Assembly (NCBI GenBank): GCA_027491155.1
Contig: JAIXWR010000031.1
Coordinates: 1-64,000 of the forward strand
Length of the DNA: 64,000 nt
Direction: 5' to 3'
Source of the DNA: Verrucomicrobiaceae bacterium
GTDB taxonomy: Bacteria; Verrucomicrobiota; Verrucomicrobiia; Verrucomicrobiales; Akkermansiaceae
Shown piece by piece: positions 28,791-38,064 of the stretch. Both the position numbers and the translations under genes were made by a program. The first letter of the stretch is position 1. Each line of letters begins with the position of its first letter. The notes under the pieces were generated by a model. The model was not told where the DNA came from. It worked only from the letters and a program-made list of their open reading frames with translations, and searched no databases.

Positions 28791-29556
28791 GATCAAGATC
28801 AAGACCCCGCACGAAATCGCCCGCATGCGGGTGGCGGGGGAAACCGCGAGCGCCATCCTGATGGATCTCGCCGCGGCGGTGAAGCCCGGCTGCACCACCT
28901 ACGAGATCGACCAGCTCGCGCTCGAACTCATGCGCCAGCGGGATTGCAAGAGCGCCTTCCTCGGCTACCGCGGCTTCCGGGGGCAGATCTGCATTTCGGT
29001 CAACGAGGAGGTGGTCCACGGCATCGGCGGCCCGCGCAAGATCCAGCCGGGAGACGTGGTGAAGATCGATGTCGGCATCGTCAAGGGCGGCTGGATCGGC
29101 GACAACGCGGTGACCGTGGCGGTCGGCGATGTTTCCGACGAGACCCGCCGCCTGCTGGTTGCCACCGAGGAGTCGCTCTTCGCCGCCATCGATCACGCCC
29201 GCGCCGGCGAACGGCTTGCCGAGCTTTGCGGCGCTGTGGAGGAATACGTGAAGCCGAAAGGGTTCACGGTGGTCCGGGAATTCGTCGGCCACGGCGTCGG
29301 CCGCGACCTCCACGAGGAACCGCAGGTGCCGAACTACCGGCCGCAGGGCAAGAGCCCGATCCTCGAGCCCGGCATGGTGCTGGCGATCGAGCCGATGGTG
29401 AACGCCGGTGCGCCCTCGGTGCGGATCCTCGACGACGGGTGGACGGTCATCACCACCGACGGCAAGGCTTCCGCGCATTTCGAGCACACCGTGCTGATCA
29501 CTTCCGGCGAACCCGAGCTGCTGACCTGGCGTCCGCGCGGGGTGCCGGGGCTGTGA
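28774..29556 (+). CDS. map: Methionine aminopeptidase, type I
   Basis: 260 residues. It removes the initiator methionine. The metal ligands are visible: DVGIVKGGWIGDNAVT (two aspartates), GHGVGRDLHEEPQVPNY (histidine), EPMVNAG (glutamate) and FEHTVLI (glutamate). The ATG at 28774 overlaps adk and gives the normal start IKIKTPHEIARMRVAG. It is the last gene of the superoperon; infA, rpmJ and the alpha-operon genes do not follow. Confidence 0.97.
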   Translation: MARRHKIKIKTPHEIARMRVAGETASAILMDLAAAVKPGCTTYEIDQLALELMRQRDCKSAFLGYRGFRGQICISVNEEVVHGIGGPRKIQPGDVVKIDVGIVKGGWIGDNAVTVAVGDVSDETRRLLVATEESLFAAIDHARAGERLAELCGAVEEYVKPKGFTVVREFVGHGVGRDLHEEPQVPNYRPQGKSPILEPGMVLAIEPMVNAGAPSVRILDDGWTVITTDGKASAHFEHTVLITSGEPELLTWRPRGVPGL

Positions 29557-29558
29557 TT

Positions 29559-29622
29559 CCCCGGGACCGGCGGTCTTTTGACCGGCTCGAAGCCAGCTGC
29601 CGGTCGCAGACCGGCGCTCCCG
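29559..29622. repeat. Dispersed GCCGGTC/GACCGGC palindromic repeat, copy 1
   Basis: A 64-nt intergenic palindromic element between the convergent map and amidase genes. It has the stem GCCGGTC (29599-29605), loop GCA, GACCGGC (29609-29615), and a second GACCGGC. Core segments recur in inverted orientation at 41477-41570. It may act as a bidirectional terminator or be a REP-like mobile repeat. Confidence 0.55.
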
Positions 29623-29625
29623 GAC

Positions 29626-30645
29626 TCAGGGATTGGCACCGGGTTTCTTCGTCACCGCGCCGCGGTATTTGAGCACCGCCAGCGCGATGCCGTTCGCCAC
29701 CGTGTTGCGGTAGGATTCGGTGTGGACCAACCGCGCTTCGTAGGGGTGGCTGAGGAATCCGCACTCGACGAGGATCGACGGGTGCTTGACGCCGGTCAGC
29801 ACGCTGAACCGGGCGCGCTTGATGCCGCGGTCCAGGGTGTAGCAGGGCTTTCCTTTCGGCGTCAGGGTCCGGAGGATGGTGCCGTGGGTGGCGGTGGCCA
29901 GCGCGACGTTGGCGGAGTCGTGGCTGTTGCCGGTCCGCATCTGGAAATCGCTCGAATTCAGCCCGCGGCCGTAGTGCGCGACGCCGATGGGGGAAAGGGT
30001 GAAGGTTTCCAGCCCGCGCGCGGCGCTGCCGCCGGAGTTGTGGTGGATGGAGATGAAGATGGCGTTCTCCTTCACGCGGTTGGCGAAATCGACGCGCTCC
30101 TGGAGCGTCAGGTAGCGGTTGCTTTCGCGAGTCATCAGCACCTTGAAGCCGCGCTCGGTGAGCATTTTCTTGAGCCGCTGGGAGACGTCCAGGTTGTAGA
30201 AGGCCTCGGTGCCCAGCGAATTGGTGGCGCCCGGATCCTTCCCGCCGTGGCCGGGATCGATGATCACGGTGCGGAAGTCGCCGGCGTTCGCGATGTAGTT
30301 CGGGCGCAGCACCGGGTCCACCAGCTTGGAAAGGTCGATCCGCGACACCCAAGCCCGGCCGCCGTGTTCCTCGACCTTGTAGCTGAAGACGAACTTGACC
30401 CCGTTCATCAGGCATTCCTGGCTGCCGATGCGGAGCTTCATGATCACCTTCTTGTTCTCGAGGATCAGCTCGTTGCCGCTGCGGCGCATGGCGGCAAAGC
30501 CGTAGAACTTCTTCATGCCGTCCACGTTCACGTAGTCGCGGCCGCTGATCTGCTTGACCTCCCATTGCGCGGAGGCGGCCGGGCTGAGCCCGAGCCAGCA
30601 GAGGAAGGCGGCGACAAGGATCGGAATGGCTTGGCGGGAAAGCAT
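29626..30645 (-). CDS. N-acetylmuramoyl-L-alanine amidase (Amidase_3)
   Basis: Exported cell-wall hydrolase of 339 residues that cleaves the bond between muramic acid and L-alanine. Signal peptide 1-26; then a beta-rich N-terminal domain (about 30-115) and the zinc amidase domain. The metal ligands are H133 in IIDPGHGG, E147 in TEAF and H201 or H202 in SIHHNS; the catalytic glutamate is E294 in ILVECGF. It is AmiC-like in its catalytic part. It is probably monocistronic, with a convincing promoter upstream. Confidence 0.93.
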   Translation of the reverse strand: MLSRQAIPILVAAFLCWLGLSPAASAQWEVKQISGRDYVNVDGMKKFYGFAAMRRSGNELILENKKVIMKLRIGSQECLMNGVKFVFSYKVEEHGGRAWVSRIDLSKLVDPVLRPNYIANAGDFRTVIIDPGHGGKDPGATNSLGTEAFYNLDVSQRLKKMLTERGFKVLMTRESNRYLTLQERVDFANRVKENAIFISIHHNSGGSAARGLETFTLSPIGVAHYGRGLNSSDFQMRTGNSHDSANVALATATHGTILRTLTPKGKPCYTLDRGIKRARFSVLTGVKHPSILVECGFLSHPYEARLVHTESYRNTVANGIALAVLKYRGAVTKKPGANP

Positions 30646-30702
30646 GGGTTTCCGGACGGGAAATCACTGGTCGGACCTCATCGGGTGCCGATGCAGGCCT
30701 CC

Positions 30703-30731
30703 TTACTAGCCGCTTCGGCCCGCCATGACAA
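30703..30731 (-). promoter_or_regulatory. Amidase promoter
   Basis: On the minus strand: TTGTCA (30726-30731), 17 nt, TAGTAA (30703-30708), leaving a leader of about 50 nt to the amidase ATG. One of the clearest promoters of the window. Confidence 0.6.
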
Positions 30732-30810
30732 ACCGGATTTCCACGAAAGCGCGAGGCGCCCGGGACCGGTCCGGAGCGACCTTTCTGCTTTTCCCGCCGG
30801 ACCCGGGACC

Positions 30811-30816
30811 TAAGGT
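30811..30816 (+). promoter_or_regulatory. Candidate -10 of the SMP-30 gene
   Basis: TAAGGT ends 6 nt before the GTG start, with only a weak TTTTCC at -35 (30789-30794). If used, the transcript would be leaderless. Confidence 0.35.
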
Positions 30817-30822
30817 CGCGCC

Positions 30823-31668
30823 GTGATCATCGAGACCGTCGGCAACTACCGCGCCCGCTGGGGCGAAGGCCCCCTATGGTGGAAGGATTCGCTCCTCTAC
30901 GTGGACATCGAGGGCCATCGGGTGATCCGCTTCAACCCCGCGACCGGCCGCGAGGAAAGCTGGGACGCCGGGGAGCGGGTCGGCACCGTGGTCCCGCGCG
31001 AGGCGGGCGGCTTCGTGATCGCGGGCGACCGCGGCTTTCACTTTCTCGACGAGGACGGGAAGGTCACACCGCTCGGCGACCCGGAGCCGGACAAGCCCGA
31101 CAACCGCTTCAACGACGGCAAGTGCTCGCCCGACGGCCGCTTCTTCGCCGGCACCATCAGCCTGGTGAAAAAGACCGGCGACGCGCGGCTTTACCGGCTC
31201 GACCCCGACCTCGCCATCCACGAGGTCTTCGGCCCGGTGACCAATTCGAACGGCATCGTTTGGAGCGCCGACGGAGGCACCGTTTTTTACATCGATACCC
31301 CGCGCAAGGAGGTGCTGGCCTTCGACTACGAGGCCGGGCACTTGACCAACCTGCGCAGCGTGATTTCGACGGCGCATCACGACGCCTCGCCCGACGGGAT
31401 GACCATCGACGCCGATGGCAACCTGTGGATCGCCTTCTGCCACGGGGCCTGCGTCGCCTGCTTCAGCCCGGTGACCGGGGAGGAGCTGCGGAAAATCGAC
31501 CTGCCTTGCCTGGAGACCACCGCCTGTGCCTTCGGGGGGCCGGAGCTGGCCGACCTCTATGTCACGACCGGGATCCACAAGAGCGTCGAGGAAGCCGACG
31601 CCGGGCGGCTGTTCGTCATCCGCGGGCTGGGCGTGAAGGGCCTGCCGGCGCACGGCTTCGCGGGGTAG
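30823..31668 (+). CDS. SMP-30/gluconolactonase-family protein
   Basis: 281-residue six-bladed beta-propeller of the SMP-30/gluconolaconase/LRE-like group. Typical metal-binding blocks are present: WGEGPLW at 13-19, [16 protein letters not shown] near 90-105, SNGIVWSAD near 140 and ASPDGMTID near 185. Members hydrolyse sugar lactones such as gluconolactone; the substrate here is not known. The frame starts at a GTG. No signal peptide, so it is cytoplasmic. It stands alone between the divergent amidase and asd. Confidence 0.9.
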   Translation: MIIETVGNYRARWGEGPLWWKDSLLYVDIEGHRVIRFNPATGREESWDAGERVGTVVPREAGGFVIAGDRGFHFLDEDGKVTPLGDPEPDKPDNRFNDGKCSPDGRFFAGTISLVKKTGDARLYRLDPDLAIHEVFGPVTNSNGIVWSADGGTVFYIDTPRKEVLAFDYEAGHLTNLRSVISTAHHDASPDGMTIDADGNLWIAFCHGACVACFSPVTGEELRKIDLPCLETTACAFGGPELADLYVTTGIHKSVEEADAGRLFVIRGLGVKGLPAHGFAG

Positions 31669-31705
31669 GGCTGCCGCTCGTCCGGCGGGCAGCCACACGA
31701 TTCGA

Positions 31706-31733
31706 TTGCCAGCCCGGGCTGCGGCTCTAAAGT
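31706..31733 (+). promoter_or_regulatory. asd promoter
   Basis: TTGCCA (31706-31711), 16 nt, TAAAGT (31728-31733), ending 15 nt before the ATG. The predicted leader is about 8 nt, so no riboswitch can stand here. Confidence 0.65.
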
Positions 31734-31748
31734 CCCGCCCTCCAAACC

Positions 31749-32750
31749 ATGAGCGAAGCCAAGCACGTAGCAATCGTCGGCGCGACCGGCGCGGTGGGAG
31801 AGGAAATGCTCCTCTGCCTCGAACAGCGGAATTTCCCCGTCGGCAAGCTGACCTTGCTGGCCTCCGCCCGCTCGGCCGGCAAACGGATCCCGTTCCGCGG
31901 CCAGGACATCGTCGTGCAGGAACTCACCCACGACAGCTTCGCCGGCGTCGACATCGCCCTCTTCTCCGCGGGCGGCGGGATCTCGCTCGAGTTCGGCCCC
32001 TCCGCGGCGGCCGCCGGCGCGGTGGTGATCGACAATTCCTCCGCCTTCCGGATGGACGAGGGCGTGCCGCTGGTGGTGCCCGAGATCAACCCGGAGGCCG
32101 CGAAAAACCACCCGAAGGGGATCATCGCCAATCCGAACTGCACGACCATCATCTCGCTGATGGCGCTCGCGCCGCTGCACGAGAAGTTCGGGCTGAAGTC
32201 GATCATCGCCTCGTCCTACCAGGCCGTCTCCGGCTCGGGCGCGCAGGGGATCGTCGAGCTGGAGGAGCAGGTCAAGGCGATCGCCAACAACCTGCCCTTC
32301 ACCCCGAAGGTCTATCCGCGCCAGATCGCCTTCAACGTGATCCCGCAGGTCGATGCCTTCACCGACAACGGCTACACCAAGGAGGAGCTCAAGATGCTGA
32401 ACGAGGGCCGCAAGATCCTCGGCCACCCGGCGCTGAAGGTTTCCTGCACCTGCGTCCGCGTCCCGGTCTATCGCTCGCACTCGGTCTCGATCACCGCGCA
32501 GTTCGAAAAGCCGGTCGATGTCGAAAGCGCCCGCGCCGCCTTCGCCGGCAAGCCGGGTGTCCAGGTCGTCGACGATCCGGCGAACAAGCTCTTCCCGGTC
32601 CCGCTCGACACCACCGGCAAGGATGACTGCCTGGTCGGCCGCATCCGTAAGAACCTGGTCCTCGACAACGCCCTCGATCTCTGGGTCGTCGGCGATCAGG
32701 TCCGCAAGGGTGCCGCGCTGAACGCGGTGCAGATCGCCGAGTTGCTCTGA
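31749..32750 (+). CDS. asd: Aspartate-semialdehyde dehydrogenase
   Basis: NADP-dependent enzyme of 333 residues that reduces aspartyl phosphate to aspartate semialdehyde, the branch point to lysine/diaminopimelate, methionine and threonine. [11 protein letters not shown] is the nucleotide loop, and the catalytic cysteine is C131 in [17 protein letters not shown] and the RVPVYRSHS histidine segment complete the active site. lysC, the preceding step, is 2.7 kb away on the other strand, so the pathway is not an operon here. Confidence 0.96.
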   Translation: MSEAKHVAIVGATGAVGEEMLLCLEQRNFPVGKLTLLASARSAGKRIPFRGQDIVVQELTHDSFAGVDIALFSAGGGISLEFGPSAAAAGAVVIDNSSAFRMDEGVPLVVPEINPEAAKNHPKGIIANPNCTTIISLMALAPLHEKFGLKSIIASSYQAVSGSGAQGIVELEEQVKAIANNLPFTPKVYPRQIAFNVIPQVDAFTDNGYTKEELKMLNEGRKILGHPALKVSCTCVRVPVYRSHSVSITAQFEKPVDVESARAAFAGKPGVQVVDDPANKLFPVPLDTTGKDDCLVGRIRKNLVLDNALDLWVVGDQVRKGAALNAVQIAELL

Positions 32751-32755
32751 AGAGA

Positions 32756-32837
32756 GATGGTGGATGGCAGATGGTAGATGGCAGATTCTGGATCCCTGCC
32801 TTTCCATCCGCGATCTACCATCCACCATCTGCCATCC

Positions 32838-32838
<1 letters not shown>
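32756..32838. repeat. Palindromic GATGGCAGATGG repeat before the prenyl synthase
   Basis: Left arm 32756-32784 contains tandem GATGG units (GATGGTGGATGGCAGATGG...), and right arm 32806-32837 contains the complementary CCATC units. ATCTACCATC in the right arm is matched exactly and the rest imperfectly. The right arm runs up to the ATG of the next gene at 32838. Similar short-period repeats are common in verrucomicrobial and planctomycete intergenic DNA and produce spurious small frames. Confidence 0.6.
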
Positions 32839-33719
<881 letters not shown>

Positions 33720-33723
33720 TCGC

Positions 33724-33751
33724 GCCTTACTTGATCTTTGACGGGTAAGGC
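33724..33751. promoter_or_regulatory. Inverted repeat upstream of vapB-like gene
   Basis: GCCTTAC (33724-33730) and GTAAGGC (33745-33751) form a perfect 7-bp inverted repeat with centres 21 bp apart, about two helical turns. It lies 22 nt before the antitoxin start and resembles an operator for an autoregulated TA pair; it could also serve as a weak terminator of the prenyl synthase gene. A possible -35, TTGACG (33738-33743), lies between the arms. Confidence 0.4.
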
Positions 33752-33772
33752 AAGTCGTGGCACCCTGTCTCC

Positions 33773-34033
33773 ATGCCCAGCCTTAAAATCACCGCGAAGC
33801 GTCAGGCGACGTTTCCGTTGGAGACCTGCCAAGCCTTGAGAATCGGCCCTGGCGACATCGTCGATGTCGAGCCGCGGATCATCGATGGCGAGCGGGTTTG
33901 GGTGCTCCTTCCCAGGCCGGCTCCGGATCGTTCCTGGGTCGGTTGCCTGAAGGAGCAGATCCGGAGTGAGGATCACTCGATGGATAGCATCCGCCGCAGC
34001 ATCGCCGTCGGCCGTCATAAGGAGGGAAGATGA
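33773..34033 (+). CDS. AbrB-family antitoxin
   Basis: 86-residue DNA-binding antitoxin with an AbrB/MazE swapped-hairpin N-terminus (LKITAKRQATFPLETCQALRIGPGD). The C-terminal tail (about 60-86) should occupy the toxin active site. Its stop overlaps the PIN gene start (ATGA), so the pair is translationally coupled. Known for such pairs: the complex represses its own promoter, consistent with the inverted repeat upstream. Confidence 0.8.
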   Translation: MPSLKITAKRQATFPLETCQALRIGPGDIVDVEPRIIDGERVWVLLPRPAPDRSWVGCLKEQIRSEDHSMDSIRRSIAVGRHKEGR

Positions 34034-34428
34034 AAGTCGGCCTCGATACTTCGGTGGTTCTCCGCCTGATCGTCGGCCAGCCGGAAGATCAAACCCGGGG
34101 TGCGATTGCTTTTCTCGATGATATCCGGCGGTCGGGTCATCAGGCGGTGATCGATGATCTGGTGGTGGCCGAAGCCTATTTCGCGGCCCAATATCATTAC
34201 GGCGTGCCGAAGGCAGACGCCCTGGCCGCGCTTCACCGGATGTTCCTGGCCGGCGAGATCCTCTCCACCGGCCAGGCGGCCCGGATCCTTGCGATGTCCG
34301 GGCTTGCCTCGGCCAAGCCGGGATTCGTGGACCGTCTCATCCACGCTTCCTACACGAACTCCGGTGAGTCCATGGCTACCTTCGAGAAATCGGCGGGCAA
34401 GCTGGAGCGGGTGCGGGTGCTCAAATAG
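34030..34428 (+). CDS. PIN-domain toxin (VapC-like)
   Basis: 132-residue RNase toxin. The acidic residues are D6 (LDTSV), E48 (VAEAYF), D101 (GFVDRLIH) and E119 in the position usually occupied by the fourth acid (TFEKSAGK). The family cleaves tRNA or rRNA and stops growth when the antitoxin is lost. It forms an intact two-gene module with the AbrB antitoxin. Confidence 0.85.
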   Translation: MKVGLDTSVVLRLIVGQPEDQTRGAIAFLDDIRRSGHQAVIDDLVVAEAYFAAQYHYGVPKADALAALHRMFLAGEILSTGQAARILAMSGLASAKPGFVDRLIHASYTNSGESMATFEKSAGKLERVRVLK

Positions 34429-34458
34429 GTTTTGTCCGTCGCGGAGCGGCAGGGAGTT

Positions 34459-34713
34459 TCATCCCTCCTTGCGAAAACCGCCGCGGCGCATCTCCCACAC
34501 GTACCACCCTTCCACCTTCTCCCGCGCCCACGGCGTCTTGCGGAGAAAGGTCAGGCTGGATTTCAGGCTCGGGTTTTCCTGGAAGCAGCGGATGCGGATC
34601 CGGTAGCCCATTTCCTCCCAGCCGTATTTCTCCTGCAGCGTCCGCACGATGTGTTCGAGCGTGACGCCGTGCAACGGATCCTTCGGGTGTTCGCGGGGTT
34701 CTTCGTTTTCCAT
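34459..34713 (-). CDS. VF530 (DUF2132) family protein
   Basis: Small protein of 84 residues with the entire VF530 domain: DPLHGVTLEHIVRTLQEKYG, NPSLKSSLTFLRKTPWAR and VEGWYV. The family is proposed to bind DNA; no function is settled. It follows the DUF4328 gene by 22 nt and may be the last gene of a lysC-DUF4328-VF530 run. Confidence 0.88.
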   Translation of the reverse strand: MENEEPREHPKDPLHGVTLEHIVRTLQEKYGWEEMGYRIRIRCFQENPSLKSSLTFLRKTPWAREKVEGWYVWEMRRGGFRKEG

Positions 34714-34735
34714 CGGATCATGGGGTTGGAAGCGC

Positions 34736-35389
34736 TCAGGCTCCGCACTTCGCCGCCTGGCTTCGGGTGATCCGCATGAGGAGCTGGCAGGTGACCGCGA
34801 AGGTGAGCAGCGACCAGACGATGTATCCGTGCTCGAATGCCGAAGGTCTGTCGGAGCCGGCCGGCGGCACCGGCATCAGTCCGATGACCACCCCGGCGAG
34901 GACGGCTCCCACATGACCGGTCCACCAGAGCGCGACCCCGGCGAGTCCGACCTTGCTGGCGCGGGCGATCCCGGCCATCGCCTGGCAGGGGATGACGAGC
35001 TGGACGAAGGGGATGAAGTAGGAACCGACCGCCATCCCGGGCGAGACCCGGGCGGCGGAGGGATCGAGGATCCGCGCGTTCGCGGCGGCGCGGTATTTCC
35101 ACATCAGGTAGGGAACCACCGAGCCGAGGCCGGCGAGCAGCATGAGCCAGTCGAGCGGGGTCAGGCCGAGGCTCTCAACGTGGTAGGTGTCGTGGAATCC
35201 GGAACCGGAAAGGTCGGGCAGCGCGGGCGCGACGCTGCGCTGCACGTGGTCCACCGTCTCGGCCACCACGGAGATCCCGTAGAGCCACAGGCTGGTCAGC
35301 GCGAGGGTGCGCGGGTTCCGAAGATCCGCCAAGGATGGCGGCAAGACGGGCGGCTCCGCGGCGGACGGGGGCTGGTAGGGGTTGTCCAC
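34736..35389 (-). CDS. DUF4328 membrane protein
   Basis: 217 residues from a GTG start. Proline-rich N-terminus, then four hydrophobic segments (about 28-45, 78-95, 122-142, 155-175 and one near the C-terminus). The DUF4328 block WKYRAAANARIL and SPGMAVGSYFIPFVQLVIPC is clear. Function unknown. The 22-nt gaps to lysC and to the VF530 gene suggest co-transcription. Confidence 0.75.
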   Translation of the reverse strand: MDNPYQPPSAAEPPVLPPSLADLRNPRTLALTSLWLYGISVVAETVDHVQRSVAPALPDLSGSGFHDTYHVESLGLTPLDWLMLLAGLGSVVPYLMWKYRAAANARILDPSAARVSPGMAVGSYFIPFVQLVIPCQAMAGIARASKVGLAGVALWWTGHVGAVLAGVVIGLMPVPPAGSDRPSAFEHGYIVWSLLTFAVTCQLLMRITRSQAAKCGA

Positions 35390-35411
35390 GGGAGTCGCCC
35401 GGCGGGCCGGC

Positions 35412-36641
35412 TTACTTCACCGGCTCCTTGTCGAGCTGGAAGGCATCGTGCACGGCGCGGGCGGCGTCTTCGATGCGGGTCTCGTCGACGGTCACCGCGA
35501 TCTTGATCTCGGAAGTGGAGATCATGCCGATGTTGATGCCCGCGTCGCCGAGGGCCTTGAACATGGTGGCGGCGACGCCGGAGTGGGAACGCATGCCGAT
35601 GCCGACGGCGGACAATTTCGCGATGCCGCCTTCGGTCTCGATCTTGGCGTCGGGGCTGAGCGCGGCGAGCACCGGCTTGAGCGCGGCCTGGGCCTTGCCG
35701 AGGTCGTTCGAATGCATCGTGAACGAGTGCCGGGCGAGGCCGTCACTGGCGATGTTCGAGACGATCATGTCGAGGTTGATCTCCGCGTCGCCGAGCGCGC
35801 CGAGGATCTTGCCGGACATGCCGGGGACGTCGGGGATGCCGGTGATGGTGACGCGGGCTTGGGAGCGCTCGATGGAGACTCCGCGGATGACGACGTTTTC
35901 CATGGCAGGATGTTCTTCGAGCACCAGCGTGCCCGGGTTGTCATTGAGGGATGAGCGGACTTCGAAGACGACGCCGTATTTCTTGGCGAACTCGACCGAC
36001 CGCGACTGCATGACCTTCGATCCGGACGAGGCCATTTCCAGCATCTCGTCGTAGGAGATCTCGGGCAGCTTGCGGGCGTTTTTCACGATCCGCGGGTCGC
36101 AGGTGTAGACGCCGTCGACGTCGGTGAGGATCTGGCAAACGTCGGCCTTGAGCGCGGCGGAAATGGCGATCGCGGTGAGGTCGGAGCCGCCGCGGCCGAG
36201 GGTGTGGATTTTTCCTTCGGGCGTGATGCCCTGGAAGCCGGCGACCACCAGCGTGTTCCCGGCGTCGAGCTCGCGCTGCATGTAGGACGGGTCGATGTCC
36301 TCGATCCGGCCGCGGGTGTGCGAGCCCTTGGTGAAAATCCCCGCCTGGCGGCCGGTGATTGAGACGGCATCGACGCCGGCTTCGTGGAGGGCCATCGAGA
36401 CCAGGGCGATCGACTGCTGCTCTCCGGTCGCCAGCAGGACGTCCAGTTCGCGCTCGGAGGGGCTGTCGGAGAACTCCTTGGCCATCTTGATCAGGCCGTC
36501 GGTCACGCCGGACATCGCGGAAACGACGGCGACCACCTGGTTTCCGGCGTCGCGGGTGCGTTTCACCCGGGCGGCGACGTTGCGCATGCGGTCGATGGAG
36601 CCGACGGAGGTGCCGCCGTATTTTTGCACGATGAGGGCCAT
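35412..36641 (-). CDS. lysC: Aspartate kinase
   Basis: 409 residues, single-function aspartokinase with a catalytic domain starting VQKYGGTSVG and two ACT domains at the C-terminus (about 265-409), where lysine and/or threonine bind for feedback control. FQGITPEGKIHTLGRGGSDL is the active-site loop. The ATG at 36641 is where family similarity begins. An internal start (monofunctional beta subunit) is possible in this type but is not proven here. Confidence 0.95.
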   Translation of the reverse strand: MALIVQKYGGTSVGSIDRMRNVAARVKRTRDAGNQVVAVVSAMSGVTDGLIKMAKEFSDSPSERELDVLLATGEQQSIALVSMALHEAGVDAVSITGRQAGIFTKGSHTRGRIEDIDPSYMQRELDAGNTLVVAGFQGITPEGKIHTLGRGGSDLTAIAISAALKADVCQILTDVDGVYTCDPRIVKNARKLPEISYDEMLEMASSGSKVMQSRSVEFAKKYGVVFEVRSSLNDNPGTLVLEEHPAMENVVIRGVSIERSQARVTITGIPDVPGMSGKILGALGDAEINLDMIVSNIASDGLARHSFTMHSNDLGKAQAALKPVLAALSPDAKIETEGGIAKLSAVGIGMRSHSGVAATMFKALGDAGINIGMISTSEIKIAVTVDETRIEDAARAVHDAFQLDKEPVK

Positions 36642-36856
36642 GGCCTTGAAGCGGGCGGGAGTGAAGGGAAGGGCCCGGGGCTTGGCAAGCCCGGGGTGGG
36701 GCATGGGGAAATCATCAATCTCCCGTTCTCCAATCCCTGATCGGATCGGGAGTGGAGGTGGAGGGACGGCTTCCGGGGTCGCCCGCCGGAACATTGGAAA
36801 TCTCTAATCTTCCCCAACCTCGCGCTCTAATCCCGGTGTGGCAGGTTGATGTCGTT
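36642..36856. other. Divergent lysC/rubrerythrin intergenic region
   Basis: A 215-nt spacer between divergent genes. It has an imperfect hairpin, CTCCAATCCC with GGGAGTGGAG (about 36730-36759). On the lysC side a TTGCCA lies about 17 nt from TTCACT, a moderate promoter. No gene is supported. Confidence 0.35.
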
Positions 36857-37468
36857 ATGAATCCCATCCTGATCCTCATGTCGTCCGTCATTCTGAGTCT
36901 CGGAGCCAGTGCCGCGACCGCGCCGGCCGCCGCTCCGACCAAGACCCTCGCCAATCTCGCCACGGCGTGGCAGGGCGAATCGAATGCGAAGCTGCGCTAC
37001 GAGCAATTCGCCGTGAAGGCGGAGAGCGATGGCGAGAAATACGCCGCCCGCTTGTTCCGCGCCGCCGCGAAGGCCGAGGAGATCCACGCCGCGAAGCACG
37101 CGAAGGTGATCCAGGCCCTCGGCGGCACGGTGCCGCAACTGGTGCGCGAGGAAACCAAGGTCGGCAGCACCAAGGAAAACCTCGAGGCCGCCATCCAGGG
37201 CGAGACCTATGAGCAGCAGAAAATGTATCCCGCGTTCATCGACACCGCGACCGCGGAAGGCGCGGCCAAGGCGGTGAAAACCTTCGAGCGCGCGCTGCAG
37301 GTCGAGGGCGACCACGCGATGCTGTATTCCGCCGCCCTGCGGCTGATCGGCACCGGGGCCGACTCCGGGTTCGCGGTCTGTCCGGACTGCGGCCTGACGA
37401 TCGAAGGCGAGGCCTACGAGGACTGCGAAGTCTGCGAGGAAGAGGCGTCGAAGTTCATCAATTTCTAA
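36857..37468 (+). CDS. Exported rubrerythrin-like protein
   Basis: 203 residues with a signal peptide (about 1-20) not usual for rubrerythrin. Then follow a ferritin-like four-helix domain (about 30-165) with the glutamates of a di-iron site (ESNAKLRYEQF, KAEEIHAAKH, EGDHAMLY) and a rubredoxin-like C-terminus CPDC ... CEVC. The family reduces hydrogen peroxide with electrons from the rubredoxin part. Export would place it outside the cytoplasm, like the peroxiredoxin at 12.8 kb. It leads a same-strand group with DUF2231 and a two-component system. Confidence 0.85.
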   Translation: MNPILILMSSVILSLGASAATAPAAAPTKTLANLATAWQGESNAKLRYEQFAVKAESDGEKYAARLFRAAAKAEEIHAAKHAKVIQALGGTVPQLVREETKVGSTKENLEAAIQGETYEQQKMYPAFIDTATAEGAAKAVKTFERALQVEGDHAMLYSAALRLIGTGADSGFAVCPDCGLTIEGEAYEDCEVCEEEASKFINF

Positions 37469-37525
37469 CGGCCACCCGTCCTCCAGCCGGAGGCCGCGGC
37501 GGCCCGAATCCGAAACTGCACGACC

Positions 37526-38020
37526 ATGATCTCCATTCCCGATCCCTTGCACCCCGCGTTGGTGCATTTCCCGATCGTCCTGATCCTCGCCGGCACCGCC
37601 GTCGCGGTGGTGGCGGTCTTCCTCCGGCGCTGGCATTTGCCCTGGCTGGCGGCGGGGCTGCTGCTGACCGGCGCGGCGGGTGCCGCGGCGGCCGCGTGGA
37701 GCGGCGAGGAAGAGGAGGAATCGACCGGCAAGCTGTCCGCCCGCGCCGAGCACATCCTGGAAGAGCACGAGGAATGGGGCGACCGCACGCGGAACCTCGC
37801 CATCGTGGCCGGCCTGCTCGCGGCGGGTGCGGTGGTGGCGGGACGTTCGCCGAAGGTCGCGCGGGGACTCGGCATCGCCGCCGCCGTGGCGGGGCTGGCG
37901 GCCTCCTACGCGGTGGCCGAGGCCGGGCATTACGGCGGCTTGCTAGTTTACCAACACGGCGTCGGCGTCAGCGCGCCGGGTGCCGCGGCTCCGGCGGCAA
38001 ACGGAAATGCTCACGAGTGA
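37526..38020 (+). CDS. DUF2231 membrane protein
   Basis: 164 residues with four hydrophobic helices. The DUF2231 signature LHPALVHFPIVL starts at residue 8. An acidic loop EEEEES lies between helices two and three. The family is often found beside cytochromes or rubrerythrin-like genes and is of unknown function. It stands between the rubrerythrin and the response regulator, all reading the same way. Confidence 0.82.
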   Translation: MISIPDPLHPALVHFPIVLILAGTAVAVVAVFLRRWHLPWLAAGLLLTGAAGAAAAAWSGEEEEESTGKLSARAEHILEEHEEWGDRTRNLAIVAGLLAAGAVVAGRSPKVARGLGIAAAVAGLAASYAVAEAGHYGGLLVYQHGVGVSAPGAAAPAANGNAHE

Positions 38021-38064
38021 TCAGCCCGCTCGCCTCGCCGCGATCCTTGTGGGAGACTCCCGCC

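Noticed and set aside
32778-32837. N-terminal extension of the prenyl synthase reading [13 protein letters not shown]
   Set aside because: It is translated from the GATGG/CCATC palindromic repeat; the enzyme family starts at 32838.
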